NCBI RefSeq assembly: GCF_010500995.1
Contig: NZ_QVMK01000001.1
Location: forward strand, 124,001 to 188,000
Length of the DNA stretch: 64,000 nt
Source: Bacteroides sp. 224
GTDB lineage: Bacteria > Bacteroidota > Bacteroidia > Bacteroidales > Bacteroidaceae
Reading direction: 5' to 3'
Shown here: positions 24,710-33,643 of the stretch, piece by piece
Numbering within the stretch: position 1 is the stretch's first letter
Layout of the letters: every line of letters begins with the position of its first letter
The notes under the pieces: model-generated
Seen by the model: the letters and a program-made list of their open reading frames with translations, nothing else
Told to the model about the DNA's origin: nothing
Database searches by the model: none
Translations under genes and position numbers: made by a program

Positions 24710-27169
24710 ATGGGAAAACTTACTATCAACATATATCGTTTCTTCAAAACCCACAAAGCACTATTCTATAGTGTTTTGATTCTTACTACCTTACTCTTCG
24801 GCTATTTTGCTTCGAAGATTTACTTTGAAGAAGATATATCGAAGCTGTTGCCATCTACCGAAGAAGGGGGAGCCGAAGAACTGGTCTTCTCCAATTTGAA
24901 AGTAAAAGATAAGATCTTTATTCTCTTCAATCCCCAAGCGGATACGGTGTCTACCGATAAGTTGGCAAGCGTTTGTGATGAGTTTGCGCAAACGCTGCTG
25001 GCAAAAGATACGGTTCACCGGGCTATAGGCAGTATGCTGCACCGGGTAGATGCCGATGTGTTGCAGCATGGTATTAAGTTTCTGTACGAACATGCGCCTG
25101 TTTTTCTCGAAGAATCTCATTACCGGCAATTAGATTCGCTACTGGCAGCAGAGTGTGTAGAAAAGCAGATGGCAGAAAACTACAAGCTGTTGCGATCTGC
25201 TGCCGGCATTGTTTACCGCGATATAATCAAGCACGACCCAATAGCTTTGCGTAAAATCTTCCTGAACGATGCCGGAAGCATGGGAGGAGGTTTTGGAGGG
25301 AACTACGCCTTCTACAATAGTCATATCTTTACTGCGGACACTACGGTGGTGGTGGCTTTTCTTTCTCCTAACTTCAAAGCTTTCGATTCTAAGCAAGGCA
25401 TTCGTTTGGCAGAGATGATAGAACAAGAGATATCTTCCTTTCAGCAACAATATCCGGATATTGAAATCCTCTATCATGGGGCACCTGTGCAAAGTGTGTA
25501 CAACTCGCGTCAGATAAAGAAAGATTTGCTGGTAACCATCTCTATTTCGCTGATACTTATTTGTGTTATTCTGCTGGTTTGCTTTAAAAACAAGTCGACG
25601 TTGGTTTACCTGCTGCTTCCCGTGGGCTACGGAGTGCTTTTTGCCTTAGCTGTAATTTACTTGATAAAGGGAAGCATGTCTTTAATGGCTATGGGCATCG
25701 GGGCTATTGTGATGGGAGTGGCTTTTAGCTATTGCATGCACGTAATAACACATTATAAATATGTGAGCGATCCGGAAGAGGTGCTGAAAGATCAAACCGT
25801 TCCTGTTATTCTGGGAGCACTAACCACGATAGGGGCTTTTATGGGGCTATTGCTCACAAAGTCGGAATTGCTGCAAGATTTTGGTTTGTTTGCCTCCTTG
25901 GGGTTGGTGGGCACTACTGTTTTTTGTCTCTTATTTCTGCCTCAGTTCTTTAAACCCGAGAATAACCGTCGTTCGGAAAAAGCCTTTGCTTTGCTCGAAA
26001 AGATAAACTCCTTTCCGTTCGAAAAGCAGAAGTGGCTGCTTGGGCTGATTGTTGTTGCAAGTATCATTTGCTTTATTGCCTCAGATAAAGTCCGGTTCGA
26101 TTCCGATCTTCGTAATATCGGTTATAATGATGCCCGGGTGATGCGTTCGCGCGCTTTGCTTGAGTCGAAAACCACCGACAGTCATTCTACCATCTACTTT
26201 GCTTCTGCGGCCACTTCTTTAGATTCTGCCTTGATCTATAATAAAGAGTTGTGCATGGAACTGGATAAATTGGCCGATCGCAATCTTATTAACAGCTATT
26301 CTGCTTCGGCCTCTTTGTTTATTCCTGTTGGCGAACAGCAAAAGCGTATTGAACGCTGGAATGTATACTGGACCACCGAAAAGCAAACCGATGTGCACCA
26401 AGTGGTTACCGAAATGGGCGAAAAGCATAAGTTCAACTCTAAAACGTTTACTCCTTTCTTCGGAATGATAGAAAAGGAATACACACCGGTTTCTTTGTAC
26501 GAGGCAGAGGTAATTCCTGCCGAGATTATGGAGAACATCATTGAATATACAGATAATCGCTACCTGGTTTTTACTCCCGTACAGATGAGTCGCGATAACC
26601 TGATGGAAGTAGGCAATGATCTGGTGGCGTGCAACCCGAACTTTATTGTAATTGATCCGATGTACTATACCAACGATATGGTGAAAGGAATGCACAATGA
26701 TTTCAGCACTACCCTTGCCATCTCTTCTATATTTGTGCTGATTGTGTTGCTGGTGTCTTACCGCAATGTGGTTCTGGCGCTAATTGCCTTCTTACCGATG
26801 AGCCTTAGCTGGTATATTGTGTTGGGTTGTATGGCAATGTTCGGCATGCAATTCAATCTGATTAATATTGTGATATCTACCTTTGTTTTTGGTATAGGGG
26901 TTGATTACAGCATCTTTATTATGGATGGACTGCTGGCTCCTTACCGCAACTCGCGCGCCGACTTACTTGTTTATCATAAAACGGCTATCTTCTTCTCGGC
27001 TGTTATTCTGATAATTGTAACCACTTCGTTGCTGTTTGCCGTTCATCCTGCCATTGCCTCCATTGGGGTGGCCACGCTGATAGGTATGGGAGCCACTATT
27101 CTGATAGCATACTCCTTACTACCTTTCTTGTTCTCTTTGGTGAAGCGCTATAAACCCAATTGGATATGA
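24710..27169 (+). CDS. MMPL/RND-family exporter
   Basis: 819 residues, in two similar halves. Each half has one N-terminal helix, a large periplasmic domain and five or six clustered helices, as in MMPL and hydrophobe/amphiphile exporters. Landmark helices include LLVTISISLILICVILLVCF and SSIFVLIVLLVSYRNVVLAL; FGIGVDYSIFIMDG in the second half holds the proton-relay Asp, and GAIVMGVAFSYCMHV is its counterpart in the first. It would export the lipid or polyene made by the cluster across the inner membrane. Its stop overlaps the next gene. Confidence 0.92.
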   Translation: MGKLTINIYRFFKTHKALFYSVLILTTLLFGYFASKIYFEEDISKLLPSTEEGGAEELVFSNLKVKDKIFILFNPQADTVSTDKLASVCDEFAQTLLAKDTVHRAIGSMLHRVDADVLQHGIKFLYEHAPVFLEESHYRQLDSLLAAECVEKQMAENYKLLRSAAGIVYRDIIKHDPIALRKIFLNDAGSMGGGFGGNYAFYNSHIFTADTTVVVAFLSPNFKAFDSKQGIRLAEMIEQEISSFQQQYPDIEILYHGAPVQSVYNSRQIKKDLLVTISISLILICVILLVCFKNKSTLVYLLLPVGYGVLFALAVIYLIKGSMSLMAMGIGAIVMGVAFSYCMHVITHYKYVSDPEEVLKDQTVPVILGALTTIGAFMGLLLTKSELLQDFGLFASLGLVGTTVFCLLFLPQFFKPENNRRSEKAFALLEKINSFPFEKQKWLLGLIVVASIICFIASDKVRFDSDLRNIGYNDARVMRSRALLESKTTDSHSTIYFASAATSLDSALIYNKELCMELDKLADRNLINSYSASASLFIPVGEQQKRIERWNVYWTTEKQTDVHQVVTEMGEKHKFNSKTFTPFFGMIEKEYTPVSLYEAEVIPAEIMENIIEYTDNRYLVFTPVQMSRDNLMEVGNDLVACNPNFIVIDPMYYTNDMVKGMHNDFSTTLAISSIFVLIVLLVSYRNVVLALIAFLPMSLSWYIVLGCMAMFGMQFNLINIVISTFVFGIGVDYSIFIMDGLLAPYRNSRADLLVYHKTAIFFSAVILIIVTTSLLFAVHPAIASIGVATLIGMGATILIAYSLLPFLFSLVKRYKPNWI

Positions 27170-28641
27170 AACACTACGATGTAATTATAATAGGAAGTGG
27201 TTTGGGAGGATTGGAGTGCGGCTATATACTGTCGAAGAAAGGATATAGTGTTTGTATTCTCGAACAAAACAGTCAGTTGGGGGGCTGTATGCAGATATTT
27301 AAGCGGGGAGGCATCACCTTTGATACCGGCTTTCATTATGTAGGAGGCTTAGATGATGGGCAATTCCTGAACCGCTTGTTTCGCTACTTCGACCTGCTGA
27401 ACTTACCTTGGGTACGCATGAACGAAGATGCCTTTGCCGAGGTGGTGGTAGATGATCGAACCTATATGTTTGCCTCCGGCTATGAGCGTTTTGCCGATAC
27501 GCTGGGTAAGGACTTCCCGCATCAGCAGCAACAGTTGGCGGCATACACTTCATTCCTGAAACAAGTAGGAACAAATATAGCCAACAGCTTTAGTGCCGAA
27601 GGAACCAATCTTTCATTGTTTCAACAATCGGCCTATAACTATCTACAAGAGAATATCAGCGACCCTTTACTCAGGAAGGTGCTTTCCGGAGGTTCCCTAA
27701 CAATGGAACTTTGCAAAGAACAACTTCCTCTTTACACCTTTGCCCAGATAAACAGCTCGTTTATACAATCGGCCTGGCGCCTGAATGGTGGTGGGGTATT
27801 GATTACTGATAAACTGGTACAGGATATCCGGAAGATGGGTGGCACCCTTCTTACCAAAGCCAAAGTAACCCGCCTGATAGAAGAAGGAGAAAAGATAACA
27901 TCTGTTGAATATAATAACGAAGAACAGGTGAGTGCCACGCATGTTATTTCTAATTTGCACCCGGCTTTAACCTTATCATTGATACCGGACAGCAAACTGA
28001 TACGCAATATATACCGCAAAAGAATAACTGCCCTGCCCAATACTTATGGCATGTTTACCACCCATCTGAAACTAAAAGAAGGCATGATTCCTTATCTGAA
28101 CCGAAATGTGTTTATTCATAAAGGAGAAGATTTGTGGGATTGTAGCTATCGTTCGGGGGCTCCGGTTTCTTCTGTTTTATTAAGTTATCAGGTGCCGGAG
28201 AACGGGAACGGAGGAACTTTTACCCGGAATATAGATATACTAACCCCAATGCACTGGCAGGAGGTGGCCCAATGGAGCGATACCGCCATTGGGCATAGAG
28301 GCGAAGATTATGTAGCCTTCAAAGAACAGAAAATAGCAGCATGCATCAATATCGCTTCCGAACGTATTCCCGGACTGAGGAATGCTATCGAGAGCGTTCA
28401 TACTAGTACTCCGCTTACCTATCGCGACTACACAGGTACGTGGCAGGGATCGGCATTTGGTATACGTAAAGATTGTAATAGTGTGCTGCAAACCATATTA
28501 ACCCCTCAAACTCCCATCCCCAATTTGTTGCTAACCGGACAGAATTTGAACTTGCACGGCATTCTGGGAGTATCCATGACTTCCTTCTTTACCTGTGCCA
28601 AGATTGTGGGGATGGACGAACTGATAAGCGATTTAACCTGA
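27160..28641 (+). CDS. FAD-dependent oxidoreductase (CrtI/phytoene desaturase-like)
   Basis: 493 residues. The dinucleotide motif DVIIIGSGLGGLECGYILSK is followed by the YSVCILEQNSQLGGCMQIF signature of the CrtI/NAD(P)-FAD family. The C-terminal NLLLTGQNLNLHGILGVSMT is the second FAD contact. In aryl-polyene and flexirubin clusters such enzymes act on the polyene or retinol-like chain. Starts at 27160 or at 27166 are both possible; the latter makes an ATGA overlap with the exporter stop, the usual arrangement here. Confidence 0.88.
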   Translation: MDMKHYDVIIIGSGLGGLECGYILSKKGYSVCILEQNSQLGGCMQIFKRGGITFDTGFHYVGGLDDGQFLNRLFRYFDLLNLPWVRMNEDAFAEVVVDDRTYMFASGYERFADTLGKDFPHQQQQLAAYTSFLKQVGTNIANSFSAEGTNLSLFQQSAYNYLQENISDPLLRKVLSGGSLTMELCKEQLPLYTFAQINSSFIQSAWRLNGGGVLITDKLVQDIRKMGGTLLTKAKVTRLIEEGEKITSVEYNNEEQVSATHVISNLHPALTLSLIPDSKLIRNIYRKRITALPNTYGMFTTHLKLKEGMIPYLNRNVFIHKGEDLWDCSYRSGAPVSSVLLSYQVPENGNGGTFTRNIDILTPMHWQEVAQWSDTAIGHRGEDYVAFKEQKIAACINIASERIPGLRNAIESVHTSTPLTYRDYTGTWQGSAFGIRKDCNSVLQTILTPQTPIPNLLLTGQNLNLHGILGVSMTSFFTCAKIVGMDELISDLT

Positions 28642-28670
28642 ATAGTACAAACCAATAAAATGATGCAGAA

Positions 28671-29291
28671 ATGAAAAGAATCAGTTTTCTTACAGCAATA
28701 CTCCTTAGTAGCCTACTTGCCACTGCGCAAACCATAAACCATGCAGATGCTCAGGTGCTTGAGAAAATCAAACAAGAAAATATCAAGTATAACACAATGA
28801 CCTGTCACTTTAAGCAAGTAAAACACCTTGAGATGCTTGGAGAAGATATCGACTCTGAGGGTAAACTCTATTACACAAAACCCGATAAGCTGGCCATGCG
28901 ATATGACGATCCCGAAGGCGAAGTAATGTTGATAAACGGCGACAAGCTGGTAATGGTAGCTATGGGAACACGCAGAGAGGTTTCTGCACAATCCAATGCA
29001 AAGATGCAAGGCATGAAGACCATTCTGTCTGCTTGTTTAGAAGGCGATGTGAAGAAAGTAGGCGCAAGTAAAATTACCTGCAAAGAAACAACGAAGTACT
29101 ATGTGGTAACGGCGGCTATCAACCCGGCATCCAACAAAAGCGACATCGTTGAAGTGGTATTAAGCTATGATAAGTCTACATTGACTCTCTCGATACTAAA
29201 AACCATAGAGGCAGACGACAGCTACACCATTTACGAACTTACAAACAAGAAATTCAATCAGCCCATAGCTGATTCTATATACCAAAACTAA
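28671..29291 (+). CDS. LolA-like outer-membrane lipoprotein carrier family protein
   Basis: 206 residues with a clear signal peptide (KRISFLTAILLSSLLATAQT). The mature part has the LolA/LppX half-barrel pattern: TMTCHFKQVKHLEMLGEDID, then SEGKLYYTKPDKLAMRYDDP and EGEVMLINGDKLVMV. LolA proteins shuttle acylated molecules through the periplasm. As a member of a lipid-making cluster with an MMPL exporter, this copy probably carries the exported product to the outer membrane rather than general lipoproteins. Confidence 0.85.
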   Translation: MKRISFLTAILLSSLLATAQTINHADAQVLEKIKQENIKYNTMTCHFKQVKHLEMLGEDIDSEGKLYYTKPDKLAMRYDDPEGEVMLINGDKLVMVAMGTRREVSAQSNAKMQGMKTILSACLEGDVKKVGASKITCKETTKYYVVTAAINPASNKSDIVEVVLSYDKSTLTLSILKTIEADDSYTIYELTNKKFNQPIADSIYQN

Positions 29292-29305
29292 TTATTTGAA
29301 ACAAT

Positions 29306-30034
29306 ATGAAATACGCACTTGTAACAGGAGGTAGCAGAGGCATTGGCCGTTCCGTTTGCCTGAAGCTGGCCGATATGGGCTACCCCATCATTATAAACTA
29401 TGCTTCCAACAAAGATGCCGCGCTGGAAACCCAAAAGCTTGTAGAGGAAAAAGGAGTAACAGCCGAACTACTGCCTTTTGATGTAACCTCGGCAGAAGCG
29501 GTAGAGAAAGCACTGGATGGTTGGCAAGACGCTCACCCCGATGACTATATCGCTGTATTGGTAAATAATGCAGGCATTCGTCAAGACGCCATGATGGTGT
29601 TTATGGAAGACAGTCAGTGGGATAACGTATTGAATACCAGCTTAAACGGTTTCTTCTACGTTACCCGTAAGTTATTAAAATACATGCTAAGCAAACGCTT
29701 CGGGCGCATCATTAACATGGTTTCTCTTTCCGGTTTGAAGGGACTTCCGGGGCAAACCAATTACTCGGCTGCCAAAGCTGCCGTAATAGGTGCCACCAAG
29801 GCATTGGCGCAGGAAGTGGGACCTCGTAAAGTAACTGTAAATGCTGTAGCCCCCGGATACATAGCTACCGATATGACACAAGATCTGGACGAATCTACCT
29901 TAAAGAAGATGATTCCCGTTGGACGTTTCGGTCAGCCGGAGGAAGTAGCTGCCGCAGTGGGCTTCCTTGCATCGGATGATGCAGCTTATATCACAGGAGA
30001 TGTAATTTCTATAAACGGAGGATTATATACCTGA
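29306..30034 (+). CDS. 3-oxoacyl-ACP reductase (FabG-like SDR)
   Basis: A 242-residue short-chain dehydrogenase: nucleotide motif TGGSRGIGRS, NNAGIRQDAMM, catalytic Ser in MVSLSGLKG, YSAAKAA as Y-x3-K, and VNAVAPGYIATDM. It reduces 3-ketoacyl-ACP to the hydroxy form with NADPH. It is the last gene of the compact cluster. No dehydratase is encoded nearby, so the next step must use a housekeeping enzyme or may not occur. Confidence 0.93.
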   Translation: MKYALVTGGSRGIGRSVCLKLADMGYPIIINYASNKDAALETQKLVEEKGVTAELLPFDVTSAEAVEKALDGWQDAHPDDYIAVLVNNAGIRQDAMMVFMEDSQWDNVLNTSLNGFFYVTRKLLKYMLSKRFGRIINMVSLSGLKGLPGQTNYSAAKAAVIGATKALAQEVGPRKVTVNAVAPGYIATDMTQDLDESTLKKMIPVGRFGQPEEVAAAVGFLASDDAAYITGDVISINGGLYT

Positions 30035-30110
30035 TTCAATAAAACTTAGCGGAATACTCATTCGGAGTGTGCGGTTGCTCATTCTCTGGATGAGGTTCCG
30101 ATTTCTCTTC

Positions 30111-30118
30111 TATTTTTG
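30111..30118 (+). promoter_or_regulatory. Promoter of the LytS/LytTR pair
   Basis: TATTTTTG fits the -7 element. It overlaps an upstream in-frame ATG at 30116, which therefore cannot be translated from this promoter; this supports the start at 30155. Confidence 0.55.
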
Positions 30119-30154
30119 CTGTATAAATCAATTAAACCTCTTAATTTTACAGCA

Positions 30155-32866
30155 ATGAGACACATTATTCTATTCTTATTCGTTTTTGTTCCTTTATTGC
30201 TTTCTGCAACGCCGAAAGAATATAAGAATATTCATTCTCTTGAAAAAGGAGACTGGCTGATGATTGAATCGGCCGAGTATTATCCATATCAGGCTCCGGG
30301 TATGGAGAAGGAGGTGCCGTGGAGGGCAGAGAATATTCGGAGGGTGGTATTGAAGGCTACGGTGTTATACAAACAGAATGAGACTGTAACCCTTGGTTTC
30401 TCGATTGAATCTATTTATGATTGCAGGAACTATGCGGAGAAAGATAGCATGGTTTATTATGATTCGAGGTATATAAAGGATTTTCTTTCGGTTTTAGATA
30501 ACGATAAACTATGGCTACTACCTATGGGGGAGGTATCTAACAAAGATATCATAGCATCACTTACCTATAACATAAAAGATGGAACTGTTATTGATTCTCA
30601 TTTAAGATATAAAGATCTTTATTGCAGGTATCAGAGAGTTTGGCTTCCTTTAGGACTTCGCGAAGAAGTAAAGTCATACCGAAGGAAAACGGATACTGGG
30701 ATGGTGAATATTCATCGAACTGTATTTGAAGATATACCTCAATTACTTCGGAGTCAAACTGGTGGAAAGAGTATTACTACTCCAGTACAAAAAGCAGCAG
30801 AGAAAAGTAGTAATAGGGTATACTCCAGTAAGTTTTTGTTAGATCTTCCTAAAGATATATCTCATAATCTCCTATCCCGTCAAATAAGAGTGGTTGCTGC
30901 ATCTTTCTCTCTTCCGCCTAATGTGAAACTGACTTATACAAAACTTGCCCGTTGGGCTGATAATACGAAAGTAGAACAACAAGAGTTATTTATTCCTGCT
31001 CCTCAGTATTACATGATTGATAGTGATCTAAGGAGGCCGAAAACGAATGTATGGTTAATATCTCCCGGCGACTCTATTGTACGTATTAAGAACGAAGATG
31101 GAACAATTCAATATAGTGGACGAGGGAGTATACAGAATGAATTCTTCAATCTTTGTGTGGAGAAAATTTATTTTAAGAGTATAGAGGATGATTGGCGAAA
31201 AGAGTATCAGGATATTCTGAATCAATATAATAACGATCTGCCTTCTTATTGGAACCGTCTCTTTAATTTAGATAAAATGTATTTAGAAAGTAGCAATAAG
31301 TTATCTCAATATGCAAGCTCTAAAATATACACGCAACCGGAATTCGCAGAAATAGATTGGGAGGCTCCATACTTTACTTCTTTGATTCCATTAACAGACG
31401 CTTCATACTTTATGTCAGGGCATTTCTCCTTTCTTAATAGTTATATTAAGTATAAAAAAGTACAAATATCTTCCGAAACACTTAACTCTATAAATTTTCG
31501 GCCTAAATTATTAAAGGAAGAGTATTATCAAAATAAATTATTTCTTGCAGGGCAACCTTTACGTAATTACAATGTAGCGATTGTGGAAAGATTGATGATG
31601 GACAATATGCTTATGGATATACAGCAAGAATATAATGATTTTATAGCCACTTGCCCTGATACTGTTTTAACCAATCGTCTCGAAAGAACTTACCAAAAAT
31701 TAAACAAGTTAGAGAAAGGAAAGAAAATACAACAGACAGATCTTCGGTTAGCCAAACTGGCACAAGATAAGAATACACGAGAGTATTTATTACTACAAGT
31801 AGGAGTTAAGTTTAGTGATTATGATATTGGTCTTGAAATGTGTGAGAAACTTAAAAATGGAAGTCTGAAAGATAAAGTTACATTACACTCTTATGTCTCA
31901 GAAGAGGTTGAACTTAAACATTATGATAATACGAATGAATATTGGACAAAGCTTCGTGAGAGTATTACTACTATTCTCTCACTTGGTGAAATTGAACGCG
32001 AATTATCCATGTTTGGTAATGTGAATAGATACACAATCCTTATGAGAAAGGATGGAACAATTCTCTATCGTTTAGGTGGTAACCTGCTTATGGATGAAGA
32101 TCTGTTTATTGATATCATTGAGCGCGATTTAAATCGTACTCGATCTGACTTCTGGACGGGTTTCCGAAACGGTTTGTTAATAACAATTGCTTTCAGCTTA
32201 GTTGCCATCTTTATTATATCGGTTCGTTTAAGTTCTAAACGCAAACGCGAAAAACGAGAACGCCAAATCAAAGAACTCGAACTAAAAGCCATTCGCTCTC
32301 AAATGAATCCCCATTTCATCTTTAACGCCATGAGTTCTATTCAAAACTTGATTAACCGTGGAGGCAATAAGGAAGCCGATGAATACCTGGTTCGTTTTTC
32401 TCGTTTGCTGCGAATGGTGCTGAATAACTCCGAAAAGAAATTAGTTCCCCTTTCCGAAGAAATAGAGCAGTTATACTTATATTTGGATATTGAACAGCTT
32501 AGGGTTCCCTTTCAATACCGGATTGAAGTGGATGAACAGATAGAAACCGACTTGGTAGAAATACCCGGAATGTTAATACAACCCTTCATAGAGAATGCGG
32601 TAAAGCACGCCATTGCTCCTCGTGGCGAAGGTGAGATTGTGATTTCTATGAAACTGCTGGACGATAAACTGGTGGTAACAATAACCGATGATGGCTCCGG
32701 AATAATAGTAGATAAAGGTAACGGATTTGCTGTAAAAGCCATTACGGAAGAGATTGAAATCTTAAAAACACTACATCACCGGGAAATAGGAGTTGATATT
32801 GAAAACAGACAAGAGAAGGAATCTGTTACAGGCTGCAAAGTCACTTTATATATTCCCATAGGATAA
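30155..32866 (+). CDS. LytS/YehU-type sensor histidine kinase
   Basis: 903 residues from the ATG at 30155, which gives a signal peptide (RHIILFLFVFVPLLLSATPK). About 660 residues of periplasmic sensor of no recognised family follow, then one membrane helix near 675-698 (GLLITIAFSLVAIFIISV). A short coiled linker leads to the His_kinase domain with the phospho-acceptor in MNPHFIFNAMSSIQNLI (about His720) and an HATPase with PGMLIQPFIENAVKHAI. It senses an unknown envelope signal and phosphorylates the LytTR regulator nine bases downstream. It may regulate the preceding lipid cluster, but this is only suggested by position. Confidence 0.9.
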   Translation: MRHIILFLFVFVPLLLSATPKEYKNIHSLEKGDWLMIESAEYYPYQAPGMEKEVPWRAENIRRVVLKATVLYKQNETVTLGFSIESIYDCRNYAEKDSMVYYDSRYIKDFLSVLDNDKLWLLPMGEVSNKDIIASLTYNIKDGTVIDSHLRYKDLYCRYQRVWLPLGLREEVKSYRRKTDTGMVNIHRTVFEDIPQLLRSQTGGKSITTPVQKAAEKSSNRVYSSKFLLDLPKDISHNLLSRQIRVVAASFSLPPNVKLTYTKLARWADNTKVEQQELFIPAPQYYMIDSDLRRPKTNVWLISPGDSIVRIKNEDGTIQYSGRGSIQNEFFNLCVEKIYFKSIEDDWRKEYQDILNQYNNDLPSYWNRLFNLDKMYLESSNKLSQYASSKIYTQPEFAEIDWEAPYFTSLIPLTDASYFMSGHFSFLNSYIKYKKVQISSETLNSINFRPKLLKEEYYQNKLFLAGQPLRNYNVAIVERLMMDNMLMDIQQEYNDFIATCPDTVLTNRLERTYQKLNKLEKGKKIQQTDLRLAKLAQDKNTREYLLLQVGVKFSDYDIGLEMCEKLKNGSLKDKVTLHSYVSEEVELKHYDNTNEYWTKLRESITTILSLGEIERELSMFGNVNRYTILMRKDGTILYRLGGNLLMDEDLFIDIIERDLNRTRSDFWTGFRNGLLITIAFSLVAIFIISVRLSSKRKREKRERQIKELELKAIRSQMNPHFIFNAMSSIQNLINRGGNKEADEYLVRFSRLLRMVLNNSEKKLVPLSEEIEQLYLYLDIEQLRVPFQYRIEVDEQIETDLVEIPGMLIQPFIENAVKHAIAPRGEGEIVISMKLLDDKLVVTITDDGSGIIVDKGNGFAVKAITEEIEILKTLHHREIGVDIENRQEKESVTGCKVTLYIPIG

Positions 32867-32875
32867 AGAATAAGA

Positions 32876-33631
32876 ATGGAAGAAAAGATCTATGCATTAA
32901 TCATTGACGATGAAGCTGGTAATCGGGAAAACCTCCGGCGGATGCTCGAACACCACTGTCCGCAAGTAACATTGCTGGGTGAATGTGCCTCGGTGAAAGA
33001 AGCCTCTTTAAGCATCGTGAAGTACAAACCCGATCTAATCTTCCTGGATATTTGTCTGCCCGACGGAACCGGGTTTACACTACTTGAAAATCTTCGGGAG
33101 GTTTCTCCCGAAGTAATCTTTGTGACTGCCTTTGATCAATATGCAATTCAAGCCATTCGTTTTAGTGCACTCGATTATCTGCTTAAACCTATCGACTTCG
33201 GCGAGCTGATCAGGGCAGTCGATAAGGCTGTTCAAACCATTCGCCTGAAGCAACAAAACCTGCGAATACAAAACCTGCTGCTAAATTCTTTGCGACAAGA
33301 TAAGAAGAAAAAAATTGCTCTTTCTGTTGCCGATAAAATAGAGTTTGTAGAAGTAAGCACTGTTATTCGTTGCGAAGCAGAAAGTAACTATACTACCTTC
33401 TACCTGGTTTCGGGCGAAAAGCTAATTGTGTCGAGAACACTGAAAGAATACGATGAGCTTCTTACTCCTTACGGATTCTTACGAGTGCATCAGTCGCACC
33501 TCATCAATCCGGATGAAATTCGTAGCTTTGTGAAAAGTGATGGCGGATATCTTTTAATGAATGATGGCTCCTCCGTTAGCATCTCAAGGCAACGGAGGAA
33601 TGAGGTGATGGAAGCGCTTAAACTGATATAA
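32876..33631 (+). CDS. LytTR-family response regulator
   Basis: 251 residues. Receiver domain with the acidic pocket at DDE (11-13), phospho-acceptor Asp58 in LIFLDICLPDG, and the Lys in YLLKPID. The C-terminal half is a LytTR DNA-binding domain (ALSVADKIEFVEVSTVIRCE, then YGFLRVHQSHLINPDEIRSF). It is the partner of the kinase just upstream. Target genes are not known; LytTR sites usually lie as paired repeats near promoters. Confidence 0.95.
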   Translation: MEEKIYALIIDDEAGNRENLRRMLEHHCPQVTLLGECASVKEASLSIVKYKPDLIFLDICLPDGTGFTLLENLREVSPEVIFVTAFDQYAIQAIRFSALDYLLKPIDFGELIRAVDKAVQTIRLKQQNLRIQNLLLNSLRQDKKKKIALSVADKIEFVEVSTVIRCEAESNYTTFYLVSGEKLIVSRTLKEYDELLTPYGFLRVHQSHLINPDEIRSFVKSDGGYLLMNDGSSVSISRQRRNEVMEALKLI

Positions 33632-33643
33632 AACGCCTCTTAC

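Noticed and set aside
21791..30034. Complete aryl-polyene or flexirubin cluster
   Set aside because: No dehydratase, AMP ligase, ammonia lyase or second ketosynthase is present in or next to the cluster.
30116..30154. Earlier ATG as start of the histidine kinase
   Set aside because: It lies inside the -7 promoter element at 30111-30118 and would put 13 residues before a good signal peptide.
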